Part shown: piece after piece, positions 43,018 to 54,070 of the stretch
Layout: every line of letters begins with the position of its first letter
How positions within the stretch are numbered: the first letter of the stretch is position 1
Made by a program: the position numbers and the translations under genes
Notes under the pieces: generated by a model
Seen by the model: the letters and a program-made list of their open reading frames with translations, nothing else
Told to the model about the DNA's origin: nothing
Databases searched by the model: none
DNA from: Mesostigma viride
Taxonomy: Eukaryota; Streptophyta; Mesostigmatophyceae; Mesostigmatales; Mesostigmataceae
Assembly: GCA_009746045.1 (NCBI GenBank)
Contig: RPFO01000231.1
Location: 1,218,340 to 1,282,339 of the forward strand
Reading direction: 5' to 3'
DNA: 64,000 nucleotides

Positions 43018-44751
43018 CCTTAAACCGTAGCAACTCAGTCCTAAAAAACGGACAGAGTTGCACATCTTTGCACATAGGTTTCTCTATGGCCTAAAAACAA
43101 TTTCTGGCTACCCCTTGGTACCAAGCATGCATGTATGTTGAATTTCTTTGGGGACAATGATGCCACTGGTCCCATATCTTTGACTTTTGGGTGCTATAAA
43201 TAGCGCCAACCCAGGGGGGTACAGAAAAATGGGGTTTGAGACATACATCATGCAATACATATGGACCACTTAAACAAATCAGAAGGCCCTGGAATTTCAA
43301 AGGCAGTTAGTTTATATCACAGGCAATGTGCACCATCAATGCATTCGCAACATGACATGCCACAGAACTGCACAAGCTAGCTAGCTAGCAAAAAGCCCAA
43401 CGTAGCTCAGTCCGTTTAATAGGACTGAGTTTTTTTTTGGGGGGGGGCTAGCACTACCGTTTTGGTTTCCTATCCCAATGTGGCATAAAACATCATAGCT
43501 GGCCACACATGCATCCTCCAACACATTTCCAGCATATAAAACAGTGCTCAGCTCATGCTATATAATACTGTAAATCTAATGCCGTTGGGCATAAAGCACG
43601 TGTAGAAGGCACATGCAAGGAGCTTATTACCAACGTACAGTACGCTACAAACAGCTTCAAAATACAAGGAAAAAGGAAAGAAACAAAATTAGGAACTTGC
43701 TGATGCTTCAATGTAAGCAGATCTCAGGCATCTCTATGTCTCTAACTCACAGCAAACACACAAAAAGAAGGCGGACTTGGCCAGCATGCATGCCTAGAAC
43801 TGGGCAGAAAAACATTCCCCCTGAGTTGTTAAGGCAACGGAAAAGCATCGTATCATCACAATTAACATTATTACAAACGATATCTGTCGTTATACCAGCA
43901 TTCATGTCGTAGCATACGCTAAAAGCAGTCAAAACTCGTCCAAAATCTGGCCGAGGTAAAATTACTACCCAGCCATCACAAGCCTATCCACAGAAGCAAT
44001 AAAACAACAAAAAGACACTCATAAAGCCTCGATTATAGCCCCGAGACTTGTATCGAAACAATATATGACACATGCGCGGTCACTGAGACATGATAAAAGG
44101 CTAAAACGTACCTGGTCGAAACCGCAGATTACCTTGTTTGCGGAAGCTAGCACGCCGGCCACCCCATGAACGTAGCCGCAAGCACGTGCTGGCCGCCATT
44201 GATGATCAACTGTGCAAGGAACGGCGTAACTAACTCATCCATGCGCAAAAGTCCGAACATTTCCTGCCGAGCAACAAGTACAGCTCGCACTGTCATCGCC
44301 TGGCCGCTCACGCGATTTGCTGCGCCGCCACATAACCTCGAGACATATCTAGGCATCTGTAAATGTTGCAAGGCTACGCATATAGCATTTAGAAGACCTA
44401 GGGATGATGCCTACAAAGTTTCAGTCGAATACGTCAAGCCATGCTCTCGCCCCAGTCAGTTGTTTGTGGCACCATAGCCGCGGACGTGAATAATTTTTAT
44501 TCACGTCGTCCTCGTTTGGCCATGGTACCCCCCCTACTTTCCTTGACCGTAGGTCCCTGTCCAGGTGTCCAAAAGTAGTAAACCAGGGGTGCACGAGAAT
44601 CTACAGGTCTAGATCTCAAAGCTGGTCTAGACAGAATCTTAAAAAGTTTGCTAGAATCTGAGCTAGTAGTTCAGCCACAAACTCGGTCCGTTAAATAGGA
44701 CTGAGAAAAACTCACTCAGTCCTTCAAAACGAACCGAGTACGGTTTAAGGG
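43018..44751. mobile_element. 1.73-kb piggyBac-like deletion derivative
   Basis: The left 300 bp (43018-43320) are homologous to 46408-46690, including TTGCACATCTTTGCACATA, a TATAAATAGCGCC promoter-like box and GGCCCTGGAATTTCA. The right 230 bp (about 44520-44751) are homologous to 53840-54066, ending ...AAGGG|TTAA (TTAA at 44752-44755). The left TTAA is not preserved. A CTCAGTCCG...AGGACTGAG hairpin is at 43404-43430. No transposase remains. Confidence 0.75.
43195..43202 (+). promoter_or_regulatory. TATA-like box in piggyBac-family left end
   Basis: TATAAATA followed by GCGCC, conserved with 46581-46588. Likely an element promoter reading rightward; this is inference from position and conservation only. 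Confidence 0.35.
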
Positions 44752-44755
44752 TTAA

Positions 44756-45249
44756 TATCAATGCCGGACCTTGTGAGATATGCGTCCACAGTGGCAGCTT
44801 CACAATGTTGTTACGTTGAGCTCTGAGCTCTGTATCACTGACACATGAATTACGTTTTGATCGAGCAAAGTCCTGGCTCCGTAGTACGTTGCTAGTCCTT
44901 GTTGTTTGGAAAGGAGTAATAACAGAGTACCTGATAGAAGGACGAGGAATCTTATCCTTATGGATAACGCAAGGCAACAACCGCGGCGCCTTAGAAATGT
45001 CTTGATTGGTTACCGCAATTCTTGCCTTTTTGTTGATCTATAGAATCTGCAATCTTGTTGTCTGTAAGGCTCTGTATGGCGGCACAGCCATGGCGGCAAA
45101 CTTGTGGCGTATGTAGCCTAAGTGTCGTCATGTCGTGGCACAAAAACTTTCTCATACATGTATTTTAAATATTTTCTAATACTACTATGAAAACAACATC
45201 TTTACATGCAATCTTCAGCATTGTTATGCACGCTCCAGTTTTTGATGGC
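44756..45249. other. No gene recognised
   Basis: No repeats or believable frames. Confidence 0.35.
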
Positions 45250-45690
45250 ATGACTGCATCGTATACAGCCCGTAAGCTTTACGGCCCGTATACGTTATTG
45301 TTTATACCTTTGCAGCGTATACGGCACAAGGTATACTTGCTGTAAAGCTTACGGGCCGTACATGTTATACTGTGTACAGGCTGTAAACTGTACGGCTCGT
45401 GTACGTTACTGCGTAGTTTTAAAAAAACGTATACGGGGTCCGCATATACATGCCGTCCCATACATAATACACAAGTTTTACGTCCCATACATATACTTTT
45501 TGCCGTATCCGCTAAAAAAGTGTACACAATAACGAATACGGCCGGGCGCAAGTTTTACGGCCTGTACATACGCAACAAGTATACGGGTGGTAAAGTTCAT
45601 GTCTTGTATACGGACTAATAAACACTTACGAAACTTATACGGAGCGCGTATACGCTTACGTGCCTTAAGGTTGTAGTTAGTGTATTGTCC
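45250..45690. repeat. CGTATACGG / CCGTAAGCTTTACGG palindromic repeat field
   Basis: GTATACGG, ACGGCCCGTATAC, TGTAAAGCTTACGG and related inverted motifs recur on both strands at irregular spacing, resembling in style the GGTAAC field at 570-1130. No coding sense. Confidence 0.7.
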
Positions 45691-46403
45691 ACGACACTGC
45701 ATTACTCATCAAAATCAGCTATACAATCTTCTATGTGTTTGGCTCGCATGAACTTCAATGTCCATACGTGCAATCTCATTTTTCTTTTTTCAGTGTGCGT
45801 ATAGTCTGAGCTAATGCTGGCTTCTCTGTGTGCGTTGCCATTGAAATAAACTGATCGCAATTAATGGCATTGATTTTATGCAGATGGAGGTGGCGCACAT
45901 GACGCATGCGTTGCGGCGGCTTCTCACGTTCGACCTAAGTATGGAAATCTGCATGTTTCTTTATTAAGTTGAACCCACAGTAAATGTGATGAAAGAACTT
46001 CTGTCTTGAGTGTTTTTGACACGACGATGGGGTTAAGGTCTGTTACCCATGCGCATGGGAGCGGAGGGTTGAGCGCCCTGCCAGCTGCCAGGTATGCACT
46101 GCATGCTTATGAGCCCAACGTTGCTGCCTGGCTGGTCAAGTAACGATGTGCTCAGCGGGTCGGCGCTGACTTATAAGATCCCGTAACCAAAACTACTGGT
46201 GCTCAATAATTGAATTCTCGAGGAATGGTAGCGACATCCTTGGCCATCACCGCAGCTCGCTGTCAGTCTTACAGTACGGTACTTCGCATTGACATCTTGG
46301 CATCACTTATTCCCGCCTGTCCAGGCGGCTGTACTGGTCCTTCCCTCATATGGATAGATGCCCCTCAAGGGAACAACTCCCACAGTTCCCCTTCCTTTCT
46401 TCA
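45691..46403. other. No gene recognised
   Basis: Nothing that I can support. Confidence 0.35.
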
Positions 46404-46580
46404 TTAACCCTACCGTAACCACTGATTCCGATTCATAGGACTGAGTTGCACATCTTTGCACATATGTTTGTCCATTGCCTAAAAACAATTTCTGGCTAGA
46501 TCCCTTGGTACTAAGCCTGCATTTATGTTGAATTTTGTTGGGGACATGCGATTGGTCCCACAACTATGACTTTTGGGTGC

Positions 46581-46588
46581 TATAAATA
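46581..46588 (+). promoter_or_regulatory. TATA-like box in piggyBac-family left end
   Basis: TATAAATAGCGCC, the same as at 43195 in the deletion derivative. Confidence 0.35.
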
Positions 46589-46707
46589 GCGCCGATCCCG
46601 GGGGGTACGGAAAAATGGGACTTCACGTGTATATAATGCAATATCTGTTGTGTTACAATGTTGTTGGCCCTGGAATTTCATAGGCAGACGGAAATACTCC
46701 TAGCCCC

Positions 46708-49250
46708 TTAATTGGCAGCAATACTGCCGATGCATCGGCTGTAACTTCACAATTTTGCAAACCAGATGCCATCCAACCTACCCATATCCAACATCTGTCC
46801 TTGGCGGCCAAGCATGTCCATGACTTGCCCTTCGGGTTGACATATCACAACCTTACATATATTTAAAAATATAATTACTTACAGCAGAGTGAAATCACTC
46901 AAACCAAAGCAGGGCCTTACATATATGCAGGGTAGGCCATGTATAACTACCGTCAAAGTCAGGGGGGGCAAGACGCGCGTTTTCATTTTTGGTAGAATGT
47001 GCATTTTGAATTATGTTATATGACCTAGGCACCTACCACTTCAGGGACATCTGATAAAGAATTAGTTGCTGAATTCGAGCCATTGGGGTCATCATTTGGT
47101 TGGGTATACCAGCAGTTACACCCAGTACAGCCCATAGGGATACCGTTGCATGGTAAAAATCAACCAAGGGGGTAGGGGTGGGCATACTGCCTACTAATAT
47201 GGCCACCAACCATGCCATACAATACATTTCCCTTCCACAATGATGGAGAAAAATAACTGCATCATCACACTGCCCTTACATGGCACATATGTGCAGGTGC
47301 CACCTTGTCCATGCACGCAGGTAACGTGGTTCGGATTAATTAATTAATTAAACACGTGCTCCCGTTGGGGAGTCACGGAGCACCGAGGTGCTTTTAATCC
47401 CTGTGTGTGCACAACAGGAGAAAGGGCAGAGACCCCCAGTCTCCTTCATGCCAAAGGCATGCCACAGCTGCATTCGGGCGCGCTAGCTAAAAGGACATGC
47501 TACCGATCCGGCAAACTGTGGGTGCAATAAGACCCATGTGAGCGTGGCATAACAAGTAGCGTGGGCAAGGAATCTGAACATAGCCAGGGCGTAGCATGGC
47601 TGTACTAGGACTAGGCTAAGGCTATGGCTGGTTGTTGTGTACCGTGCGTTGGCGGCACGTGACTAGGTATGTTGGCACAGCTAGGCAAACATTCAAAGCA
47701 TGGCTGCCTTAGCGGCAGTGACTACCAATGGATACAATCTAGGCTATTGCTATTCTAGCCCGCTGGGGGCGACCACATCGTGGTTCGGATACCCTATGTA
47801 CGCAAGGCATGCAGGCCTGCATTCTAGGAGGCAGCCACCAACAAACTAGTGATGTTAAGCTATAACGACTAAAAACATCATCCATAGTCCGAAATACGAA
47901 AGATCGTTTACCTGGTTTGCGTTCTTGATAAATAGACTGCACGTATACCAGAGTAATGTTGAGATGGAAATTCCACAGCACGTGATTTAGGGAACCACAT
48001 CCCTTGTAGACACAAAGACTTGAGTTGTGCCCTAGACGTCTTCTGTGGAACTGAAAGCAGTCTAGTATCAAAGGGCTCTTTGAGGATGGACAACAAAGAC
48101 AAGCTTTATTATACCATCATGGATCAAAACCAACGTGTCAACAATGGCGACCCCACGTTCTTGATATCGACGTGCTTGTCGAGCTTGCCTCAACCTTAGT
48201 CTGAAAGGAACCCATCAAAATCATGGAATCTCAAAACGAGATCTTCGTATCCTTCCTAGTCACACGAAACAGAACATGTGCACCATGTGCACACAGCCTG
48301 GCAGAATCCAGACGTGAGATCCTGAATCTGTAGTAAGCACTGAAGTCCTAAAGGACCATTCAAGACTTTGGTAGTACCGACCAACTAATTAACCCCACGG
48401 GATCAGGCCACGACCAATGAGGGCACCAAACACAACTCAACAGTCACTCAGTCTCAGTGCACTTGAAACCTTATAACATTCTCAAATCGTGTCAAAAAGT
48501 CCTCAAACAAAAGCCAAACAGTCACCACAAAAGCCAACTGCCTCACACTCATGCAATATGTGTGTGGGAAGTGCATAACAAACATATATGGAGGTATTCA
48601 AACCCATACAGCCTCTAAAACTTATCACCATCACACTATGGCCGGTCAACTGACCGAGGGAAGCATCTAAAAATGGTGTTTTAGGAATGGGCCAGGCCAT
48701 GGTCAAGAAAGAGCATGAATAATGAAGAAAGAGTAAGCTACACAAGCTAGAACGTATGCACGTCATACATCGACAAGAAAACGATAACTCAGCTTTACCT
48801 GGCATGGCTGGCATTACCTTGGCCCAGGCGGTCGCCGCAAAATGGCGCATTTCGGCACACCAAAGTTGTGCAGCATGGTCGCTAATTCGGCGATTTCTGG
48901 CCACCCTTGCACGTTTACAACCACAAATCATCATGAAAAGTACAAAGAAACCGATATGTCCTTTAAAATACGCCGTAAAGGTATTGCTGTCAACGTTTCT
49001 ATCATCCGCCCTGGTCACAGTTTTTTCCAGCAAGAACGCTGCCGACACTTATCAAATGGCATTCTCACGAACCAAAAATGGCCTGTATGATCTTTAGGAC
49101 CTATAAAATCACTTTCCTGAGTTTGGTCAGAAAATTTGAATCAACACGTAAATGCCATGCGTGGGCGCTAGCCGCCATGGCCAGGTCGTCGTTTTCCGGA
49201 ATGCACGTTGTACGTGAAAAAGTACCCCAGTGACCCCTTGTACATTGACC
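46708..49250 (-). pseudogene. Accessory module copy, interrupted
   Basis: Homologous to 23780-25010 of the Harbinger element (46708-47336 plus 47791-47860 plus 48530-49000), and from 48780 to 49250 also to 32760-33240. The minus strand reads GWPEIAELATMLHNFG at about 48905-48860 without a break, flanked by intron-like borders, and DQTQESDFIGPKD further upstream. The piece 47862-48529 has no counterpart in the Harbinger copy and holds no recognised gene. Function unknown. Confidence 0.4.
47337..47778 (-). mobile_element. SINE-like retroposed insertion with 12-bp target duplication
   Basis: CGTGGTTCGGAT is duplicated at 47325-47336 and 47779-47790, and the insert is absent from the homologous site at about 24350 in the Harbinger copy. 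Its left end is (TTAA)n, which would be the 3' tail of an element read on the minus strand. No coding sequence. I could not recognise clear pol III A and B boxes. Confidence 0.65.
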
Positions 49251-49521
49251 TGCCAGAACACCTCTATAACTTTGTCAGAAGTATGCGAGCCCAGGTGTCA
49301 TGCTGTGCAGAAATTTATAAACTTTCGATCATCCCAGCTAAACTTTTCCTAATTCTCAATAGTTTTCACGGCATTTGGTCGCCCGAGAAGGTGCTAACGC
49401 GTCGGCTGTAAGTTTTATGCGGAAAATCGGCAGCCAGACCATTAGGGGCTACTAGGAGGGCCATAGGGACACTTCATGGAAAGTGACAGATTCCCAGACG
49501 CTAGCTAGCACCCCCCCCAAT

Positions 49522-49552
49522 ACAACTCAGTCCGATTAATCGGACTGAGTTT
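49522..49552. repeat. CTCAGTCCGATTAATCGGACTGAG palindrome
   Basis: A 12-bp perfect inverted repeat with no loop: CTCAGTCCGATT and AATCGGACTGAG. The same motif occurs at or near the ends of every piggyBac-like element here. Confidence 0.85.
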
Positions 49553-50205
49553 ATTTGCTACTATTTGCTAGCAAGGTCACTGCAAAACTTTATTCCATAT
49601 GGCATAAACATGCCGCAAGACACACAAATGCACAAAGTTGTCAAGCTCGGGTGTTGGCACAAGACACCATGCCGTATCACATACGAATATGTGCCAGCAT
49701 AAACATGCGCGCGTGCATGGCGGTAGCCAAAGGTCACGCCCGACGCTATGGTGACCTATACAACTATATGGCTACCATATACGACCCGGGCCTCAGGTTC
49801 CTCAGAGCACGCCGCCTCGCAGACCCTGCGAGCAGCGCAGGATCCTCTGCCGCCCTCGTGGTGTGCTTGTTGGCCTCAGCCCAGGCCCTGCCAGCTTTGC
49901 TACGGCGCGTGAGGCCCGGCAGCTGGGTGCGCTGCTTTCGGTCGCCCCCGTCTAGGCCAGTCAGCAGCCCTGAGTGGTTCACGTTCCAGCAGGAGTCCGT
50001 GCACAACACAGCGTTGCAGTCCTTGCACCAGAAAGAGGTGCGCTTGCGCACCTTCTCGATCGTGCAAACCACGCACTGCGCCTGCTTGACGAAGGGGATG
50101 CGCTCTGGCTTGAAGGTGGGTGCCGGTGATGCGGCCGTCCAGCCCAGGATGGTGCAAATGAGGCTCAGCGAGCAGAGCCGCTACCCTGCTGCCTCGTTAC
50201 AATTC

Positions 50206-50624
50206 GTTCAAGTGGCCCGCCGGAGTGGCTGTACAATTTTTCCCAGTGAGCGCGCTGCCAAGTGTACTTGTGGGCAAAGTTTTAGGTGCGCCGTCACTTC
50301 AAGGTACTAAAAATTAGGCTACGGTACGAACTCAGCGAATTTCAGCGAATTTCAGCGAATTTCAGCGAATGTCAGCGAATTTTGCAAGCTACCTTTCAAA
50401 ATTTTGAGCAAGTATGGAACGCGATTCATTTGTCCGGAGGAATGCTGCCCGTCAACTGCCCCCGTTCAGAAAGTTCCGTCGAACTTAACTTGAGATTTGG
50501 AAATCTGAACGTGCGGCCGGTTGGAGTTTCGCGGGGAAACCCAAGTCAAAGTAATCCACCAATGACGCACTTCGAACACTCTCCCCCTAAAACCTAAGCA
50601 GCCGCTCCGGCTGGCCACTTTAAC
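50206..50624. mobile_element. MITE-like element, short copy (419 bp) inside piggyBac copy 2
   Basis: Same ends as 39814-40606 (GTTCAAGTGGCCCGCCGGAG ... CTCCGGCTGGCCACTTTAAC). It carries GCGAATTTCAGCGAATTTCAG repeats and a single copy of the internal block. It separates the transposase body from its C-terminal Cys-rich finger. Confidence 0.7.
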
Positions 50625-51755
50625 AAGATGTGTGTCCACTGATTGAAGACCAGCTCCTCGGCCGTTTGCTCAAGAATCCAGCATGGCTGTATCATTGTAG
50701 ATGTCAGTGCGGCCAGCGCGGGTTCACGAGCCTGTGGAGGATGAATGCATTGATGACTGAGTTGGCCAGGTGGGCAGTTGCAGCCCGGTGCCACCAAATG
50801 CGCGTCACGAGCGCATCCTGCACAGGATATTCAGCCCCGCACTGATCCTGCAGGTCCACGGCCTCGTAGGTCCCCCAGTAGATTGGCACCAGGCTGGGGG
50901 CAGGCACTGTGATGGGCATGTCGCGCCCCCCGTGGCGGCTGACCTCCACCTCGATCAGCTGGATCCCCTTGGACGCCATCCACACCGTCTTCCTGTCCTG
51001 CCACCCCACGTAGGTTCACCCAAGGGCTCACTAGCCCTTCCTCATTGACAGCCCACGCGTAGTCTTCCTGCTCTGGCCTGCGCCCCAGCAGGTCCTTGAC
51101 GGCTCCTTGAAGGGAAGCCCGCGCCGGTTGGGCATGATAGTGCCCACGGCCTGGTGGCCCTGCACATCAAGTAGCTCCAGTAGCTCCAGCTGGTCGCGGC
51201 TGGTCTAGAAGCGGTCGGTGGCGATCCTGCATGAGTGCGGCAGCTCACCCGCCAGCATTGTGGTGATCTTGAATGTGTGCTGATCCTCAGGCAGCTTACA
51301 GTATCGTAGGTGTGCGCGAGTTAGAAGTAACTCCCGTTGGCCAGTCCCAGATGCAATACTGCTTGATGCGGAACGGGGACGGCTTGGTCGGGTTGTAGCA
51401 CCTGATGGGGCACAACTTGTGCCGCGAGGAGACGGAGGGCTCGTCGATGGCAGCCTGCTCCCCTGGCACAGAGTACTTCTTGTATGCTGCATTCAGCAGC
51501 TCCTCCAGCCAGAGGAACTGGAAGAGCATCCACTCACGTGTCTGGCGGTTCTCAGGGCGGTCTGCGGTGTACCAGAAATGGAGAAAGCGGCTAATCTGGT
51601 CAAACCTCGTGAACTTGAGGCATGACGTGCTGCAGGTTAGCAGAAGCTGCAGCGTCCATGGGCAGCCCACTGAAGTAGTCTCCCCTGGCAGGCAGACGCA
51701 CCAGCGACATGGTGATGATGATGCCTAGGAACTTGCTAAGCTCGTGGATAGAGAG

Positions 51756-53000
51756 CCGGGTTGGCAAATACGCCGTCCGGAGCCGCAAAATTATACGGGA
51801 ATACATACGGGTACAGGGGGCCTCCGCCGTTTATTCACGTATTCATTTTAGAATATGTACGCGATTTGGACTTGGAATTTTTCGGGGGTACCAGCGGGCA
51901 GCAGGCGCTGGCGCGGTGCCCAGGTTCTGACTGAGGTTCCGGGCGCGGCGCGTTCACTGCACACACTAGTGCATCCGAGATTTTTCCTACTAGAAGTAGA
52001 TGCGTACAGTTCTTTCCATCAAGCAAAATGTATGGCCGGTAGGAGACAGCTAGGACTAGGTATATCACGCATATATCAGTGTGCCAGCAACAACAACAAT
52101 ATCACGCATATCAGTATGCCAGCTTATGCCAGCTATTGACGTGTGCTACTGACGGTGGTATAGGCTGCAAATTATAGCAACGACGAGGTGCGGTCAGGCC
52201 AGTGCGACAGTGTGCAGCCATTTTCAGTTTAATTTGCAGCCATGCCGAAGAAAGGGCCCGAATGGGATTTCGTTGTCGAGAAGAAAGAAGCATTCACAGA
52301 TCCTAGCTGTTAGTAAGAAAACGATGTATGTGTTGAAGATGTTCTGCTCATTTTGCAAGGTTCCATAAGTTCTCCTCCAAGGCGGGGCCAATCAGCGCAT
52401 TCCGAGCCCTTGCACACCTTGCCGGAATCGAAGGGGAAGGGATGTTACCCTGCGAGAACATTCCACAGAATATCCGGAATAGCATGTTTCTCAGGATTGC
52501 TAACAACAAGTTGAAGAAGCCAGACGCCAAGAAGCATCACCATTTGAACAGGGAAATGGCCGGCGGAGATGGGAGAGGCTGCGCCGGCTGCCTCGTCGCG
52601 TCCGCTCCCAACAAAGGCCAGCAGACCATCACCAAATGGCTGGTTCCCACCGACGAGAAAGGTGCACAGCTGCTGGTTGCCGAATTTTTTATCGAGAATG
52701 GCATTGCCTTCCACGCGGCTGATGTTAATAAATAAGCATATACACCAAATTTCAGTTGCAATAACTGCATGAACATCATCAATGAGCGTGCTAATTGGGT
52801 GACTGGCAATTGGAACACATGGTGAAAACAAGCTTTGTTAATTACTATCAAGGCCAGTGTTTTCCACGTAGATGCACGCCCCATGTAAAACCTAAAAACA
52901 GTCGCGTATTTTACACCGCCGCGTATTTTACATCCCCCACGTATTATACCGTATTTTTAGGGCCCGCGTTTATACCCCGTACCCGTATTTGCCAACCCGG
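51756..53000 (+). mobile_element. 1.25-kb hAT element, 8-bp target duplication
   Basis: Terminal repeats CCGGGTTGGCAAATACG and CGTATTTGCCAACCCGG are perfect over 17 bp. ATAGAGAG flanks both ends (51748-51755 and 53001-53008), the 8-bp duplication typical of hAT. Subterminal ATACGG/CGTATT repeats are dense at both ends. Removing it with one duplication copy restores a continuous piggyBac reading (GMDTTLSIHELSKFLG) on the minus strand. Confidence 0.92.
52241..52734 (+). pseudogene. hAT transposase N-terminal fragment with BED-type zinc finger
   Basis: Starts MPKKGPEWDFVVEKKEAFTD at ATG 52241. After a stop and shifts near 52305 and 52365 it reads MFCSFCK, then HKFSSKAGPISAFRALAHLA, giving the C-X2-C ... 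H pattern of a BED finger. It continues in frame with PCENIPQNIRNSMFLRIANN and, after an acidic/Gly linker, KWLVPTDEKGAQLLVAEFF and NGIAFHAADVN, typical of the start of the hAT catalytic region. The DDE core and dimerisation domain are absent, so the element is an internally deleted copy. Assignment rests on the finger, the linker and the flanking hAT ends. Confidence 0.65.
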
Positions 53001-54070
53001 ATAGAGAGTGGTGTCCATTCCCGAGATCCAGGCTTGCCAGCAGCTGCAACTGCTGATCAGCACACCGGTTGGTCTCAGCAACAATGGGCTCGAGCACAGT
53101 CTTTATCCCCAAACAGAAGGAAAAGCTCTAGAGGACTGAACCTGTGCGCACGGCCGGGAACGTTCTGGTACGTTGCCTTGCAGTCGAACTCCAGCGCAGC
53201 TATCTCAAGCAGAACTCCATCCTCAGGCGTGCCGTTCCCGAAGATCCAGCCTCCGTCCTCCTGAGCACGACCAGCCGCACCGTCATCAGGCTGCTCCTCG
53301 TCGTTGGAATCGACCAGGCCTAGCATCTCGTCCTCGTCCTCGTCCTTTGGAGTTGTTGTCCGCAAAAATATCCTTGCTGTCGCCATCGCCAGGAGAGGGG
53401 GGGTCAGATGGACCGTCGGCGGCACCCCCATCCATGCACCCCACCGTCGTCACCATCACCGTGCACGGCGGCATCGCCATCATTCTCATTGCCACCGTCA
53501 CCCTCTACCGAGCCTGCAGCCTGGTCGACCTTCCACTCATAAACCTGCGCCTTGGTGCATGATTATTTCTTCTTATCACCCTCGAAAAGACAGTTCGCGA
53601 CGGTGCATGCGCGGTTCAGCGACCCAGGAATGCGCATGCTAGCATGATTTTCCCCGAACTGCTCCAATGCCCAGCTAGCACCGAATATAGCGGGTGGTAC
53701 GGAAAGCTTAATTCCATGTCTCAGCAAAAATCCTGACTGCGCGCCACAGGGAGGCGACGCCATGGCTGTCGTCGTTACTCGTCGTTATCGTCTTCCTCGT
53801 TTTGGTATTTTTTTCCCCGCCCGACGTTACCTTTGAACCAGGGTACCCCCCTGAATGTTTTAATTCATACGTCCCTGACCAGATGTTCAAAAGTGGTAAA
53901 CCAGGTGTGCACCAGAAAGTACAAGTCTAGATCTCGAATCTGGTCCAGACAGTTCTAATCTTAAAAGGTTTGCTAGAATCTGAGCTAGTTCTGCCACGAA
54001 CTCGGCCCGATAAATAGGACTGAAAAAATCTCAGTCCTTCAAATCGGACCCACTACGGTTGTAGGGTTAA

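Larger units (their letters stand above)
49764..53763 (-). pseudogene. piggyBac-type transposase, minus strand, split by hAT and MITE insertions
   Basis: Start at ATG 53763-53761 with the N-terminal piece HGIKLSVPPAIFGASWA ... CLFEGDKK, matching piggyBac copy 1. An acidic region and SPLELFLLFGD precede the hAT insertion. After it: LSIHELSKFLGIIITMSLV, RGDYFSG, FTRFDQISRFLHFW, then AAIDEPSVSSRHKL with the first catalytic Asp intact (51443-51445). The second Asp is in IATDRF (51214-51216), directly followed by a TAG stop (51205-51207) where an aromatic residue is expected. The third region is YEAVDLQDQCGAEY (about 50890-50850). Helical NSVINAFILHR follows, the MITE, and a Cys-rich C-terminal finger (CKDCNAVLC, about 50020-49990). 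Frames also shift near 51590, 51330 and 51010. Non-functional. Confidence 0.85.
46408..54066 (-). mobile_element. 7.66-kb piggyBac-family element with nested insertions
   Basis: Left end TTAA|CCCTACCGTAACC (TTAA 46404-46407) and right end ...GGTTGTAGGG|TTAA (54067-54070). Both have AGGACTGAG/CTCAGTCC motifs just inside. It carries a minus-strand transposase (49764-53763). Nested within are a SINE-like insert (47337-47778), a MITE (50206-50624) and a hAT element (51756-53000). The pairing of these two ends is supported by the shorter derivative at 43018-44751, which has the same left and right ends. Confidence 0.75.

Noticed and set aside
47739-48071. 110-codon minus-strand frame that might be a gene
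   Set aside because: No motif, crosses the SINE-like insertion border, and no homologue elsewhere in the window.
49764-50072. Independent small zinc-finger gene
   Set aside because: It is the C-terminal Cys-rich finger of piggyBac copy 2, displaced by the MITE at 50206-50624; copy 1 has the same finger at 38540-38650.
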